Source: Glycine soja
Taxonomy: Eukaryota; Streptophyta; Magnoliopsida; Fabales; Fabaceae
Assembly (NCBI RefSeq): GCF_004193775.1
Contig: NC_041005.1
Coordinates: forward strand, 17,083,865-17,147,864
DNA: 64,000 nt
Direction of reading: 5' to 3'
The translations under genes were made by a program, and so were the position numbers. Below the pieces are notes generated by a model. It was not told the origin of the DNA. It was given only the letters and a program-made list of their open reading frames with translations, and ran no database searches. The number at the start of each line of letters is the position of its first letter. The first letter of the stretch is position 1. Positions 22,184-33,071 of the stretch are shown piece after piece.

Positions 22184-23876
22184 TGTTGGATCGAGTGGCC
22201 TCAGAATAATTAAGAAGGGGGGGAGGTTTGAATTAATTATTCCTAAACCTTTACTAATTAAAAAATTACTCTTTTAAGGCTTTTACTAAATTATTAAGAG
22301 AATGAGGAGTAGAAGAGAAACTTAACAGAAAGTAAAAGCGGAAATTAAATGCACAGTGAAAAGTAAAAGAGTAGGGAAGAAGGAAAGAAACACACAAGAG
22401 TTTTTATACTGGTTCGGCAACAACCTGTGCCTACATCCAGTCCCTAAGCGACCTGCGGTCCTTGAGATTTCTTTCAATTTTGTAAAAATCCTTTTACAAG
22501 CAAAGATCCACAAGGGATGTACCCTCCCTTGTTCTCTTTGAACCTAGTGGATGTACCCTCCACTAGAACTGATCCACAAGAGATGTACCCTCTCTTGTTC
22601 TCAGTCAAACCCAAGTAGATGTACCCTCTACTTGTACCACAAAGGATGAACCCTCCAATGTGTTAAGACAAAGATCTCAGGCGGTTAAACCTTTGATACT
22701 TTATGAATGGGGATACAAAAGAATTCTCAGGCGGTTAGTACTTTGAACACTATTGTATTAGGGAAAAGGAAGAATCAAAAGAATTTTCAGACTGTGTCGT
22801 TTTGAATTCTTTGACAAGGGAGAAGGGAGACACAAAAGAATTCAGGCGGTTAGTCCTTTGTTCTTTTGGAAAAGGGAGAAGAGAGACAAAAAGAATTCAG
22901 GCGGTTAGTCCTTGGCGAATTCTTTTTGGCAAAGGGAGAAGAGAATGAAAAGATGAATAACACAAGTTTTCAAGGTTTAGAAAACCAGAAAACTTTGGAA
23001 AGCTTTTGGTACAAAGATGAAGAAGAAGTTCAAAGAGATTCAAGGCTTGTAAAGGATTGATCAAAATGAATGTGAAAAGTATTTTTGAAAAGCAAATCAA
23101 AGTCTTGCTTTTATAGACTCTTCATGTCTGGCCAAGAAGACCATTTAGAAGAGTTATAACTTTTAGATAAACTTAAAACCAATTTGAAAAAGTCAAAAAC
23201 CTTTTGAAGAGTTACATCTTTTGATTTATTCAGAAACAGTCACTGGTAATCGATTACCAAATTAGTGTAATCGATTACACAAAGCTTTTGTGTGAAAGGA
23301 TGTGACTCTTCACATTTGAATTTGAATTTCAACGTTCAAAGGCACTGGTAATCGATTACCAAAACATTGTAATCGATTACAGCTTTTTGAAATTAATTGG
23401 AACGTTGTAAATTCAATTTGAAAACTTTTTCAAAAACATTTTGCTACTGGTAATCGATTACAACAATCTGGTAATCGATTACCAGAGAGTAAAAACTCTT
23501 TGATAAAAGGTTTTGTCAAAAACTCATGTGCTATTCAAAGTTTTGAAAAACTTTTTAATACTTATCTTGATTGAGTCTTCTCTTCATTCTTGAATCTTGA
23601 TTTTGATTCTTGAGATCTTGAACCTTGAATCTTGATTCTTGTATCTAAACTTTCTTCTTGAGTCTTGAATTATTCTTGATTCTTATCTTGAACTCTTGAA
23701 TTGTTCTTGATTCACTTGAGTTGTTCTTTGATTGATCTTTGATTCACTTGAGTTATTCTTTGATTGATCTTTGAGCTTTTTGTCATCACCTTTGTCATCA
23801 CCTTTTGTTATCATCATTGTTATCATCAAAACACCTTTGAATCACCTTTGATTCACCATGAAGCTTTGCTTCTACA
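22184..23876 (-). repeat. 5' LTR of element B (1693 bp)
   Basis: On the minus strand it runs TGTAGAAGC...CGATCCAACA. It carries six GTAATCGATTAC palindromes in three pairs (23246/23267, 23348/23369, 23450/23471), each pair spaced exactly 21 bp. A TATAAAAG box lies at 23115-23108. Downstream are tandem imperfect repeats, including 'gatgtaccctc' with 'cacaag' at 22515-22650 and 'caggcggtta' with 'tttg' at 22678-22910. The outer end (23580-23790) is rich in 'cttgattcttgaatcttga' repeats. Confidence 0.85.
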
Positions 23877-23899
23877 ATTTTTATAAAGTAAAAACATGA

Positions 23900-24323
23900 C
23901 TACACTAATCTATCATGCATCAAAGCATTGATTTCATCAACAGATCTTGGTTTCTTTGGTTCGCGTAGTAGGGCTAGGATTTTATCTTGAGATCTACCAA
24001 AAGTTGCATTCAACTCAATTGGAGCTTTGCTACTAAGTTATAAAAATTTGAGAAACATTTTTTCCATATCATCATCGCGTTTAAGTTTCATACACTCGTA
24101 TTCAACACAACCATCACCTACGTAAACAGGTTGATGGTAAAAAAAAATCAAGTAAAATTTTGCAACCTTCGATAACGTCCATAATTATTTTCCTTAAAGC
24201 ATCAAGCGACATGTTCTCACTTATTATGATGAATTTAGGACCATTAGGACATTTAAACAATACCCCTTCAGATGATGAAATCATGTCACCAGAGCAATAC
24301 ACAACAACAAATACACTCTTCAT
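23900..24323 (-). pseudogene. Mutator-like (MURA) transposase N-terminal fragment
   Basis: The minus ORF from 24323 reads 'VFVVVYCSGDMISSSEGVLF' and 'CPNGPKFIIISENMSLDALR', then 'GCKILLDFF'. This is the PB1/ubiquitin-like N-terminal region typical of legume MULE transposases. After a frameshift near 24140 it continues with 'YVGDGCVEYECMKLKRDDDM' and ends in 'APIELNATFGRSQDK' before a stop at 23900. The catalytic DDE domain and zinc finger are absent. It directly abuts the outer end of element B, so B probably inserted into, or recombined with, an old MULE. Confidence 0.7.
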
Positions 24324-25020
24324 GTTTTAAGCAACATGGTGAATATCAAGCACAAGTGTTGAGTTGCATCAAACCTCTAGTGCTATTTAAACGGTTTAGA
24401 TGTACTGTTCTCTCGTGAGCCATACCAATGATTGAGATTGCATCGACAATATAAACGCTTTAGATTGCATCTATTTAATACGCTTGGTATGCATATAAGA
24501 AAAAAGCAGAGTGCAATCAATACGTCCCAAAAAAAGCAGTGTTAAGTCAATAAATGAGTGTTGCAGTGTTCAATCAATAAAAAACACCAAATGTAATTTT
24601 TTTAAAAAAATAGTACAACAAAATCTAGATTTCATTGTTTAATTTTTTTTACCTCAATGGAATCAATATTTGTTGTGTTGTGATAAAAAAAACAGTGGAA
24701 TCACAAGGGGGGTGCAAAAAAAAATTGTGATTTTGTCATTATGTCTAGGGTGATAAAAAAAAATATCCAACGAAATTATGATATTGTTATATATTATGTA
24801 ACGAAATCATGATTTTCTTGTGCATTTTATTCAACAAAATCATGATTTTGTGGGAAGGATATTTTTAGAAAAAAAAAAAGAGTCAACCCCTTGGTAGGGG
24901 CCACAAAAGAAATTGGAATGAAGCTTATAGCAACTCCCAAGTAAAAATGATTGGAATCTTTATTATAAGTTGGATTTTGAGATTCACATGCATACAAAAA
25001 TAAGTCACATTAAATCATAA
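24324..25020. other. AT-rich non-coding DNA
   Basis: No gene. Between about 24620 and 24855 there are four variants of a short palindromic phrase, AAATCATGATTTT, or with 'ctag' or 'atgata' centres, each preceded by 'acgaa' or 'acaaa'. It may be non-coding MULE or MITE sequence. Confidence 0.4.
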
Positions 25021-25624
25021 GTGTTTGGTAAAACTAGCTAAAAAGTTAGTGGGTAGTTGAAAGTTAGCTTAAAGATATAAAACTATCTTATTAAATCATA
25101 AGTGTTTGGTAAAATAATTTGTTGAAGTAGTTAAAAAAATATAAAATTACATAAATGAACATATTTATGTAATATTTGTATACAAATTTTAATTTGATTT
25201 TCTTGATAAAAATATATTTTGTATTATTTTATGATTTTAGTATCAAATTATTTTTAAACACTTGTAACTTTTATTTATAAAATATCCAAAGTAAAATAAA
25301 AAAACTACATAACTTATTCTATATCACTATCAATATCATATATAATAAAAAGATAAAAATGAGAAAATCTTGTCATATGTAAAAAAAAGATAAAAATAAT
25401 ATAATTTTACTTTAAATAGAAAAGATTAAAAATGAAATCTAATAATATTCAATGATAAAAAGAAAATAAATATAAAAAGCTATAAGATCGTTTTAAAAAA
25501 TACTACTTCAAGTAGTGTCTCAATAAACACTATAAACTACTAAAAAAATTTGTTTATCAAACAATCCGATAAATTTTTTAATTAATAAAAAGTTAAAAGT
25601 TAACTAAAATGTCTTGCTAAACAC
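25021..25624. repeat. MITE-like element with imperfect terminal inverted repeats
   Basis: The left end GTGTTTGGTAAAACTAGCTA is matched on the opposite strand by the right end (reverse complement GTGTTTAGCAAGACATTTTA). The interior is very AT-rich and non-coding. The left end plus flank (TTAAATCATAAGTGTTTGGT) recurs at 25091-25110, so an internal duplication or a nested copy exists. No target-site duplication could be fixed. Confidence 0.4.
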
Positions 25625-26520
25625 ACTAAATGTATTTTTTTTATATAAATTAAATTTATTAATTATCTATTAAATTAAAAGTTCTTAATCCACATAATAC
25701 ACTCTTAGGGAGATATGTGAATCTTTAAATGTGACTAAACAAGGATTAGTTCCATAGCTGAGGCAAAGGACTAAAACTTGTAAGAATACCTTGAGATCCT
25801 ACCGAGAAACCAAAAATGCTAATTACACGGGTTAAAATAATATATTAAAGTGTACATTTTTTTTATAATTTTTAAAAATTATTTGATAATTTATTAAAAT
25901 TAATATTTTAGTATGTATATTATACATGATAATTTCATAATAATAACGTTATTATAGTAATTCTACTTGACTTAAGCAAACTTATTTTCAATGAAAGATA
26001 CTTCTATTTATAAAAGAAAAATGATAATATTTATAGTAATATATTATAATTTAAATAATAAAATAATTTTTAATATTTAAATTATACATACTTAAAATTT
26101 GAAATATATATATATATATATATATATTAGATTTTAGATTTAATGAACAATTTAAATTTTAATATAAAATTATTTTAAATATTGAAAATTTCTTAAAAAA
26201 TAAAATTTAATTAAAAAAGTATAGATAATATAGAGTAGATAAAAAGGGTTATGTGGCTAAAAAGTCCAAATATATGGATACAAATAAAATAAAGATAGTA
26301 TAAAATGTTTAAGAGAAAAAAAAAATTCTCGTTAGTTGAATGAAAAGTTAAATGCACATCTAGAAAAATAAAGAGAAATATTGAAAATATCTAATAGAAA
26401 GAGTGAGAATATAAGCATCACAGTAAATTTGCGGGGTCATATTTATATTATAGATTATTCCAAATTATATATACAATTTGTAATTATATATGTGCATTAT
26501 ATATATTTGTAAATTAATGT
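25625..26520. other. AT-rich non-coding DNA with (TA)n microsatellite
   Basis: No coding content. A TA dinucleotide tract of about 11 units lies at 26106-26127. The rest is long A and T runs typical of plant intergenic DNA. Confidence 0.5.
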
Positions 26521-26700
26521 TAAAAAGCTAGTGGGCGCAGTGATTTGGTGTATATGGATGGAACGAAATAGGTGTGTCTTCCAACAATAAGTAGCGTTTG
26601 ATAATCAAATTAAAGACTGGTACAAGATGTGTCCCCTATTCGTGCAGTGGCAGATGCACACGAGAACCTGCATAATGGAAATGAAATTATCAAGGGATAG
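26521..26700 (+). pseudogene. Possible LINE 3'-terminal coding remnant
   Basis: The plus strand reads 'VGAVIWCIWMERNRCVFQQ', a stop, then 'VAFDNQIKDWYKMCPLFVQW'. The 'W.IW.ERN..VF' pattern is characteristic of the C-terminal (zf-RVT) end of plant LINE ORF2. Only this short piece is recognisable and it holds one stop. Identification rests on a single motif. Confidence 0.4.
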
Positions 26701-27765
26701 CTAGGCTCATCCTGCGGGAGCATATTATGATTGTGTGCTGCAGGTAAAGGTGTCTGGTAATGTTGTTAAGTGTTGGCATGCGGGGGACAACTACTCTAAT
26801 TTGAAATGTTGGGGTGTGTTGTGTGGTAGGCTCTTACGAGGGTGATATCCGTCTGCACTTCCAGGTAATGTGTTGTTAATGTCTTTATCTTTGCATTGAT
26901 GACCAATATTGGCGGATGAAAACCTCGTTTGCAATAACTCAGCAATTAATATCACAAACTGCCCAAGGGTTGGGCTCTGTTTACAGCAACATTCACGTGG
27001 TCAACGGTACTCTTATGGCTAGCTTGCATCTTACTTTTTGGTCTTTATTGATGGAGGGATAGTTTTAAACAGTACAGTATATTTATTTGTTCTTAATTAT
27101 AATATTCTTTTAATTAATTTTTTATTGAGAAAAACAGTTAATTTAATTAATTATATTAAATCTTTTAATTATTTATATTATTATTTTAAAATTACTTATT
27201 TTTATTTTTTTATCTATTTAATTGCTTCTCATTAATATTTCGAGCAATAATAGTTAAGTAAAGATATGTAGAAAAAAAATTAATACATCTAGAAACTCTT
27301 ATAGAAAGAGATAAATAAATTTTTAAAAATAATCTTATAATTAGTAACATAGGAAATATACTTTTAGAAAGTTAAGTATATCTTATACAACCTCTAGTCT
27401 TACATGTGAGAAACAATTACCTAATTCATCAATATCAATAAAAATTGTTAGATTAGTTAGTTTGTCATAAATTTTAATTTTATTTCAAGATTACCCATGA
27501 CATTAAATAATTTGAAATATGATTTTTTCAAAAAAATAATTTTTCAACCAATGAGTGTATCTTGTTCTATTGACAACTCAATAAATGCTTCCACTTTCAC
27601 GAGAAAAAAGTGTAATCATTAAAGACCTTATAATTAATTAGGGGTAAAAATAAAATTTAGCAGTAAAGTAGTCACATGTTTCTTATAATTAGGATCAAGA
27701 AAATATTATCTTTTATATCTTACATATAGAACAATAGGTAGTATTTGTTTTGGTGGGGCATTCTT
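26701..27765. other. Non-coding, AT-rich
   Basis: No gene supported. 27100-27240 is almost pure A and T, and its apparent ORF is low-complexity. Confidence 0.5.
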
Positions 27766-28400
27766 TCTATTCATGTCCAACATTCATCGAATACTCATTC
27801 CTCTTGTTGAAGGGTCCCTTGTTCCTATCCATCCTCTTATGCCTCGAACAAGATTTGTTCGAAATGGGAGTACCTACAAAAGGTACTATGATGCTCAAGT
27901 AAGTTCTCGACTTTAAACAATATCTAGGATAATAAAAATAATATATAGAGGTGAACAACAGTTTTAACCTGAGGGTCTTTCTTATTTATACAAACATTTT
28001 TGGACCTTGGACCATGGGCCTTGCTAGGCGGATTACCATTTAGGTAATCTCCTTCTAATTGAGTTTAGATAGCCTAAGTATCCAACTAATCTAATTACTT
28101 GTTAATCTCATGTTAGTGGTGAAGTGAGGTTCGGGAGGGTGTTTGACTGAATACTCTATAGGACCTATTCGGTCATCATTTGGCTGATTATTCCATAGGA
28201 CGACTTAGGCTTCCTGGGGCCCAGGTTTGTTGTTCTCCCTCGGCCGAATACCTATCCAATATATAGGCCTCTAAGCCATCTTGGTCTTTTAAGACTGATA
28301 GGGTTTTTTTTTGTAAGTGAGAGAGAAGGGTATTCAATTACTAAGGCAATTACATTTCCTTGGGTGCAACAGTTGGACTAAAAACATGCTCTAACACAAT
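27766..28400 (-). repeat. Probable 3' LTR remnant of the Tat element
   Basis: The stretch with 'gagtacctacaaaaggtact' and 'gatgctcaagtaagt' near 27868-27905, followed by phrases such as 'ttcgggagggtg' and 'ctcggccgaat', resembles LTRs of legume Ty3 elements as I recall them. No second LTR remains for comparison, so borders are estimates. Confidence 0.35.
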
Positions 28401-28619
28401 GTCTTTTCATATTCCTTCAATGGAAACCGAAACGCCCTCAATTGCCATTTGTTGATTTGTTTTGATCTGACGTTACAAATTGACAGGGCTCATTATGGGC
28501 CCATTGCCTTTAAAAATGGACCCAAAACGTCATCGTCCGCATAAACTTTGTTTGAAAATCTTCGCTCTCAACTGAATAGTTCTTCTTATTCATTCTTTAG
28601 GTATGCATGTATTTTAGCA

Positions 28620-30200
28620 ATAATGGGTTTTGCAGAAGTTCTGAGCAAGTTGGTTTCGAGGTTAGGGTCAATACTGACAATCCAAGCATTTTGAGCCCTT
28701 TGTTTGTATAATTATGTTAAGGCCATACTCGACCTATTTCTTCATTATTTTTGTTGTTGACCGTAGAAGATGGTAAGATGGGTATTGTTGGTTCGCATGC
28801 CTGCTCGACTGTTATTTTGCACCTTCACAACTTACAAAAATTTCAAGACCAAATACCTTAAGGTGGTAATAAAGCCAGACCTCAGAAGGAACTATTTTTA
28901 TGATTCGGCCAAGGAACCTCTATTTCCCTTTTACTGGTAACAAGTTCTCCGCCGGTATGATGACTACCCGAAGGAGCACTTGACTGATGAAGAAATTTGA
29001 GACCTAATCTTCCTCAAGTTGCTCCCTCGATACCTTCCTATGAAGCCTCTAGTCACTCTTTTTGAATCTTTGCAACCCATTAAGGACCTTGAGGGTTAGT
29101 TGTTGGTATTTTATATGTTTTGGTTTCTTATTTGAACTTGCTAATTTTTTATTTTATTGTTGTAGAGATTATGGATCAAATTGGTGCAAACATGGTGACT
29201 TTCCGACTAGCGTGCAAGAACTGGATACCTTCTGATGTAGGTAACTTCGTCCCAACCCAATCAATCATCTGGAATCTGCGGCTGAGGGACACACCTGCTG
29301 ACGTTGTTCCTCCTGTCGGCAAAGAACCAAAATAGAAAAGACAAGAGGGAGCACCGAGACCATAGACACTCGGTAGAACCATTCGATCATGGGGGTTCTA
29401 AGAAGATGAAGCAACAAATATTGGAGTTTCCTGTCTCCCACCCTTTGGAGAACATCTCGATTATTACCAACAACAGATTATTCGTGGATGATTTCAATCC
29501 CAGTCATCTCATCAGTCCGAATAGCATTTCAGGTAACAACTGCCACGTTCTTAACAAGAATGATGATGCCGTGAACTAGGATAACTTTTGGGCCTTCCAT
29601 TCTCGCGCTATGGCCATATCTCAATACCTAGCCGAATCTGTTGATGTTAACAAGTTAAAATTTGATTTGAAGAAGGTTGAAAGCTCCTTGGACTCGGCCT
29701 TAACTGCTAACATTTCTATGACAGGGGATAATGCAACCTTGAAGGACAAGATTTCCAAACTTGAAGAAATTGCTAAGGGTTTGGAGAACTGAGCCCTAAC
29801 TGCTAAGGAGTCGGTGAGGAAATCTGCCAAGGAGATTGAAGGATTAAGGGTTGCCTTGGCTGGTGTCGAGAAGGCAAGGGATGCCGAGAAGGCGGAGAAA
29901 CAAACGATTGAGCATAAAGTTTTCAATAATGTGTGTGAGGCTCATGACTCTTCTGGCTTCCAACATTTCCTTTGACCGGTGCTTTTTCATTGTGATGTGT
30001 CAGATGAATTGATTTTTGATATTAATAAGGATTTATGCAATGGGGCCCTTGTGGTGATTGATGATATCCCTGTATATGTGCCTCCAAGCAATGCTCAGTC
30101 GTCTACTCCCATTGGTGAGACTAGATAACTAATCGATGCTAGGGAGGATAGGGATGAGGATGAGTTGCAAAATGGTGGTGGGTCCGAGGAGTCATAGTAG
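28620..30200 (+). pseudogene. Antisense ORF of the Tat element, intron-bearing and broken
   Basis: Function unknown. Plus-strand coding pieces read in the direction opposite to pol: from about 28622 'MGFAEVLSKLVSRLGS', then about 28830-29095 ('KVVIKPDLRRNYFYDSAKE', 'LKLLPRYLPMKPLVTLFESL'), a likely intron 29096-29165 (GTTAGT...TTGTAG), then 'EIMDQIGANMVTFRLACKN' from 29166, and further open stretches to 30200. The segment 29640-29930 is Lys/Glu/Leu-rich with heptad-like spacing ('NATLKDKISKLEEIAKGLEN'), suggesting a coiled coil. The end is acidic. At least five stops interrupt it. Some Tat-lineage elements are known to carry an antisense ORF of unknown function in exactly this position. Confidence 0.6.
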
Positions 30201-30820
30201 TCGTTTTTTTTGGTATCTTATTTTGTAATTTTGGTCGTTAGTGTCGTGTTGTGACATGTTTTCTGGCCTTTAGGTCTTTTATTGAAGAAAGTAGTATTTT
30301 GTTTATGCCTTTATAAATTATATCACCTGATAGTCATAGTTTTTATCTGAAACCTGTCTTTTGATGTGACGTGTTTAGACATGGTTAATCCGAAATGCAT
30401 TTGGGTGATTACTCATTCATTAATTGTAACATTAACAACACGAAACTTGTTGAAAAATGATAAGTTTAGAAAGTTATGAAAGTGGATTCAGGGGGGATAA
30501 TACTAGATAATGGAAGCTTTCGATTATAATTGCGATAAGTTCAAATTAATCCAAAGTATTTATTATGATAATGGTGAAGTTTATGCTTTTCCAAATAAGG
30601 TGTTTGGGTAGGAAATATAGTAATAGTGAAGTTTAACCTTATCCGAAGAGAGTTTGTAGGAAGGAATTAATTGTTAATAATAGTGAAGTTCAACCTTAAT
30701 CGAAGAGGGTTTCTCCTCAAACTCTCTATACTAGATCCCTTTCATTGAACTATCTTGGTTTTATATTTGAGTTAAAGCATTGCGTCATACATTACTTACA
30801 TGCTTTAGTCATGATTACTG
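30201..30820. other. Non-coding spacer between antisense ORF and integrase
   Basis: No gene. It includes a local duplication: 'aatagtgaagttcaaccttaatcgaagag' near 30675 repeats 'aatagtgaagtttaaccttatccgaagag' near 30620 and a weaker copy near 30570. Confidence 0.45.
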
Positions 30821-30829
30821 CATCCTCTC

Positions 30830-31280
30830 ACACTTGTTCGCTGAAATCTAGGTTTATTAGCAGTGCTTGTAGTTTGCCTCAATGAAGTTTTGACATCTTA
30901 TTGATATCTCCCCCACTTCAACAGAGGCCATGGCATATGTCTCATACACCATTCAAAAGGGCATTTCTTGTGTAACAGAGTAAAGGGTGCATTGATATGC
31001 CCATAAGACTTCGAAAAGCTCTTCGTCCCATATTCCTTTTGCTTGAGCAAGTTGTTTCTTTAACTTTGTCAGGACCACTTTGTTGGCCGCTTCTACTTGG
31101 CCATTTGTTTTGGGGGGAGGGGGGGTTGACGAATGTTATGCACCAAGACTAGTCATGAACTCATTGAGCTTCTTCTCTATAAACTATAAACCATTATCCA
31201 CCACAATGATGCATGGAATGCCAAAGCAGGTGATGATATTTTTCAAGAGGCATGATAATACTTCAACAAAAAAAATTGAG
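30830..31280 (-). pseudogene. Ty3/gypsy integrase C-terminal half (Tat element)
   Basis: Integrase inserts the cDNA into the genome. The minus strand shows 'DNGL' followed by a stop near 31195, then 'KKLNEFMTSLGA'. After a frameshift in a G/C run near 31110-31125 comes 'TNGQVEAANKVVLTKLKKQL' and 'WDEELFEVLWAYQC'. These contain the second Asp and the Glu of the DD35E triad. Further stops follow at about 30940 and beyond. The N-terminal zinc-binding part and the first Asp are not recognised; the gap to the RNase H module is too short to hold them, so a deletion is likely. Confidence 0.8.
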
Positions 31281-31286
31281 GATCTT

Positions 31287-31553
31287 TCACTTGGAAGACT
31301 TTGTTAATTTGTTCTGATGCAACCGGAGAATCACTTTGGCATTTGACCCTTCGCCCCCCACATCCTTTGCTAGCCTTAGGCCAGCTAGTACAACCTCATA
31401 TTCGGCGTGGTTGTTGGTTGCCTTGAACTTGAAGCATAAGGATTGTGGCAAGGCTACGTTGTTTAACCCTTCTAATATGATCCCTGCTCCACTACCATGT
31501 CGGTTGGAGGAACCGCCTCCACCACTCATTTGGTGGTGGTGGGTGGAATTCAT
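31287..31553 (-). pseudogene. Second (archaeal-type) RNase H domain of the Tat element
   Basis: An 88-codon frame with 'GSGAGIILEGLNNVALPQSL' and 'FKATNNHAEYEVVLAGLRLA'. The 'GAGI' strand and the N-N-x-A-E-Y helix are the signature of the additional RNase H that Tat-lineage Ty3 elements carry after the normal one. The start is low-complexity (His, Ser, Gly), which suggests a local rearrangement. A stop ends it shortly before integrase. Confidence 0.75.
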
Positions 31554-31877
31554 TCACAAAATCTATCAAGCTTTATGCCCTGATCATTCCCTTCGGCTCA
31601 TATTGTATCTCATATTCTGACAACTCTAAGGACCATGCCATCATCCTACCGGTCAGTTTGGGTTTGTGCAAAACTCTAGCAAATGGACAATTAGTTTAGA
31701 CAATAATCCTATGTCTTTGGAAATATTGTTGGAGGCGTCAAGCAACGTTGACCAGTGTCAAAACAACTTGTTCCACCAACTTATACTGAGTCTCTGGGTC
31801 TTGTAGTACTTTGCTAATGAAGTAGATTGGTCTCATCTCATTGTCTAGTTCTTGGACAAGAATTGCACTTATAGCCT

Positions 31878-32840
31878 CTACAGATATCGAAAATGGTACA
31901 CAATGAGTCTCTTACTAGTTTTTAGCTTTGTAAGTATCGAGGGATGGGGGGTTGTTGCTAGTGTCGCTTTTATTTGCTGAAAAGCATGCTCACATTCCTC
32001 ACTCCAATCAAAGTGCTTTGTCTTTTTGAGTAGGTTCATCACCGACTTGGATACTTCAACAATTCTTGGCAAAAATTTGAACAAGGAGGCTATTCAGCTG
32101 GCCAATCTCTATGCTTTGTTTTGGTTCCTTGGAATTCTCATCTCCAAGATTGCTTAACACTTATCAGGGTTCACATGTATTCCCCTATAGGTTAGCATGA
32201 AGCCCAAAAACTTTCCCCCTTCTACGATGAAGACACAATTCTCTAGGTTTAGTCTCATTTTGTACTTTTGTAACTATCCAAATGCCTTTTCCAAATCCTT
32301 GATATGGTTCAGTAAGTCATTGGACTTTATTATCACATCATCCACATATACCTCTATATTTCTTCCTATCTGAGGCTCAAATACCTTGTCCATTAAGTAT
32401 TGATATGTTGCCTCGACATTCTTTAACCCAAATGGCATTACCTTATAACAGTAATTTGTCGATTCAGTAATAAAGGTCATTTTGTTCTTGTCATTCGGAT
32501 CATTCTAATTTGGTTATAGTCTGAGTAAGCATCTAGGAAGCTCAAAATCCTATGTCTTGATGTGCCATCAACTAAGCAATCAATATTGGGTAGAGGGCAT
32601 GCATCCTTTGGACAGGCTCAGTTTAAGTTCGTGTAGTCGGTGCACATCCTCCACTTGCCACTTGATTTTTTGACCAAAACCACATTTGCAAGCCATGTAG
32701 TGTAATCTACTTCTTGGATAAACCATGCTGCAAGTAATTTGGACACTTCTTGCCGAATTGCTTAACACCTTTCTTCCCTTATTTTTCTTTTCCTTTGAGT
32801 TATAGGCTTTGCATCTCGACATATGAAGAGTTTGTGGCAA
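31878..32840 (-). pseudogene. Ty3/gypsy reverse transcriptase and RNase H start (Tat element)
   Basis: The segment 32480-32274 is the RT palm: 'NYCYKVMPFGLKNVEATYQY' precedes the catalytic 'YVDD' in 'IEVYVDDVIIKS', followed by 'NHIKDLEKAF'. The upstream part to 32840 continues RT in another frame, ending in a region with 'MVYP' and 'QVEDVHRLHELK'. The segment 32084-31878 carries 'FLPRIVEVSKSVMNLLKKTK' and 'FDWSEECEHAFQQIKATL', the standard connection to RNase H. Frameshifts and stops separate the pieces. Confidence 0.85.
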
Positions 32841-33071
32841 TGGAATTTCATATCCATGGAGGGCATGTCAGGCATAGACCATGCAAAAAAAATCAGCATG
32901 TGACCGAATTATTTGTTGTAGGCATCTCTTGTCGTCATCTGAGAGTTGGTTGCTGAGTTAGTTAACCTGCCCCTCCTTATGACCAAGCTAAAACGTACTT
33001 GTTTCTTCTACCGATTATTTGGCCCGGTAATCGCCATTTGTTCTAGGGTTAAGGTTTAGGCCATCTGTTTC

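Larger units (their letters stand above)
18568..23876 (-). mobile_element. Sirevirus-like copia element B: gag plus extra ORF, no pol
   Basis: The right (5') LTR spans 22184-23876 and is followed on the minus strand by a primer-binding site (22181-22170), gag (22133-21042), a palindrome/TATA module (20570-20450), an extra ORF (20272-19167), a polypurine tract (18718-18708) and only the first 140 bp of the 3' LTR (18707-18568). The two LTR copies match closely where both exist. Pol is absent: less than 0.8 kb lies between gag and the extra ORF. It is a non-autonomous derivative whose 3' LTR has also been cut off. The right flank is a Mutator transposase fragment. Confidence 0.85.

Noticed and set aside
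23246..23482. CRISPR-like reading of the repeated palindromes
   Set aside because: Repeats are only 12 bp, paired at 21 bp, and inside a eukaryotic LTR.
27038..27235. 65-codon ORF rich in Ile, Asn, Tyr and Phe
   Set aside because: Pure AT-rich DNA; no start context, no conserved text.
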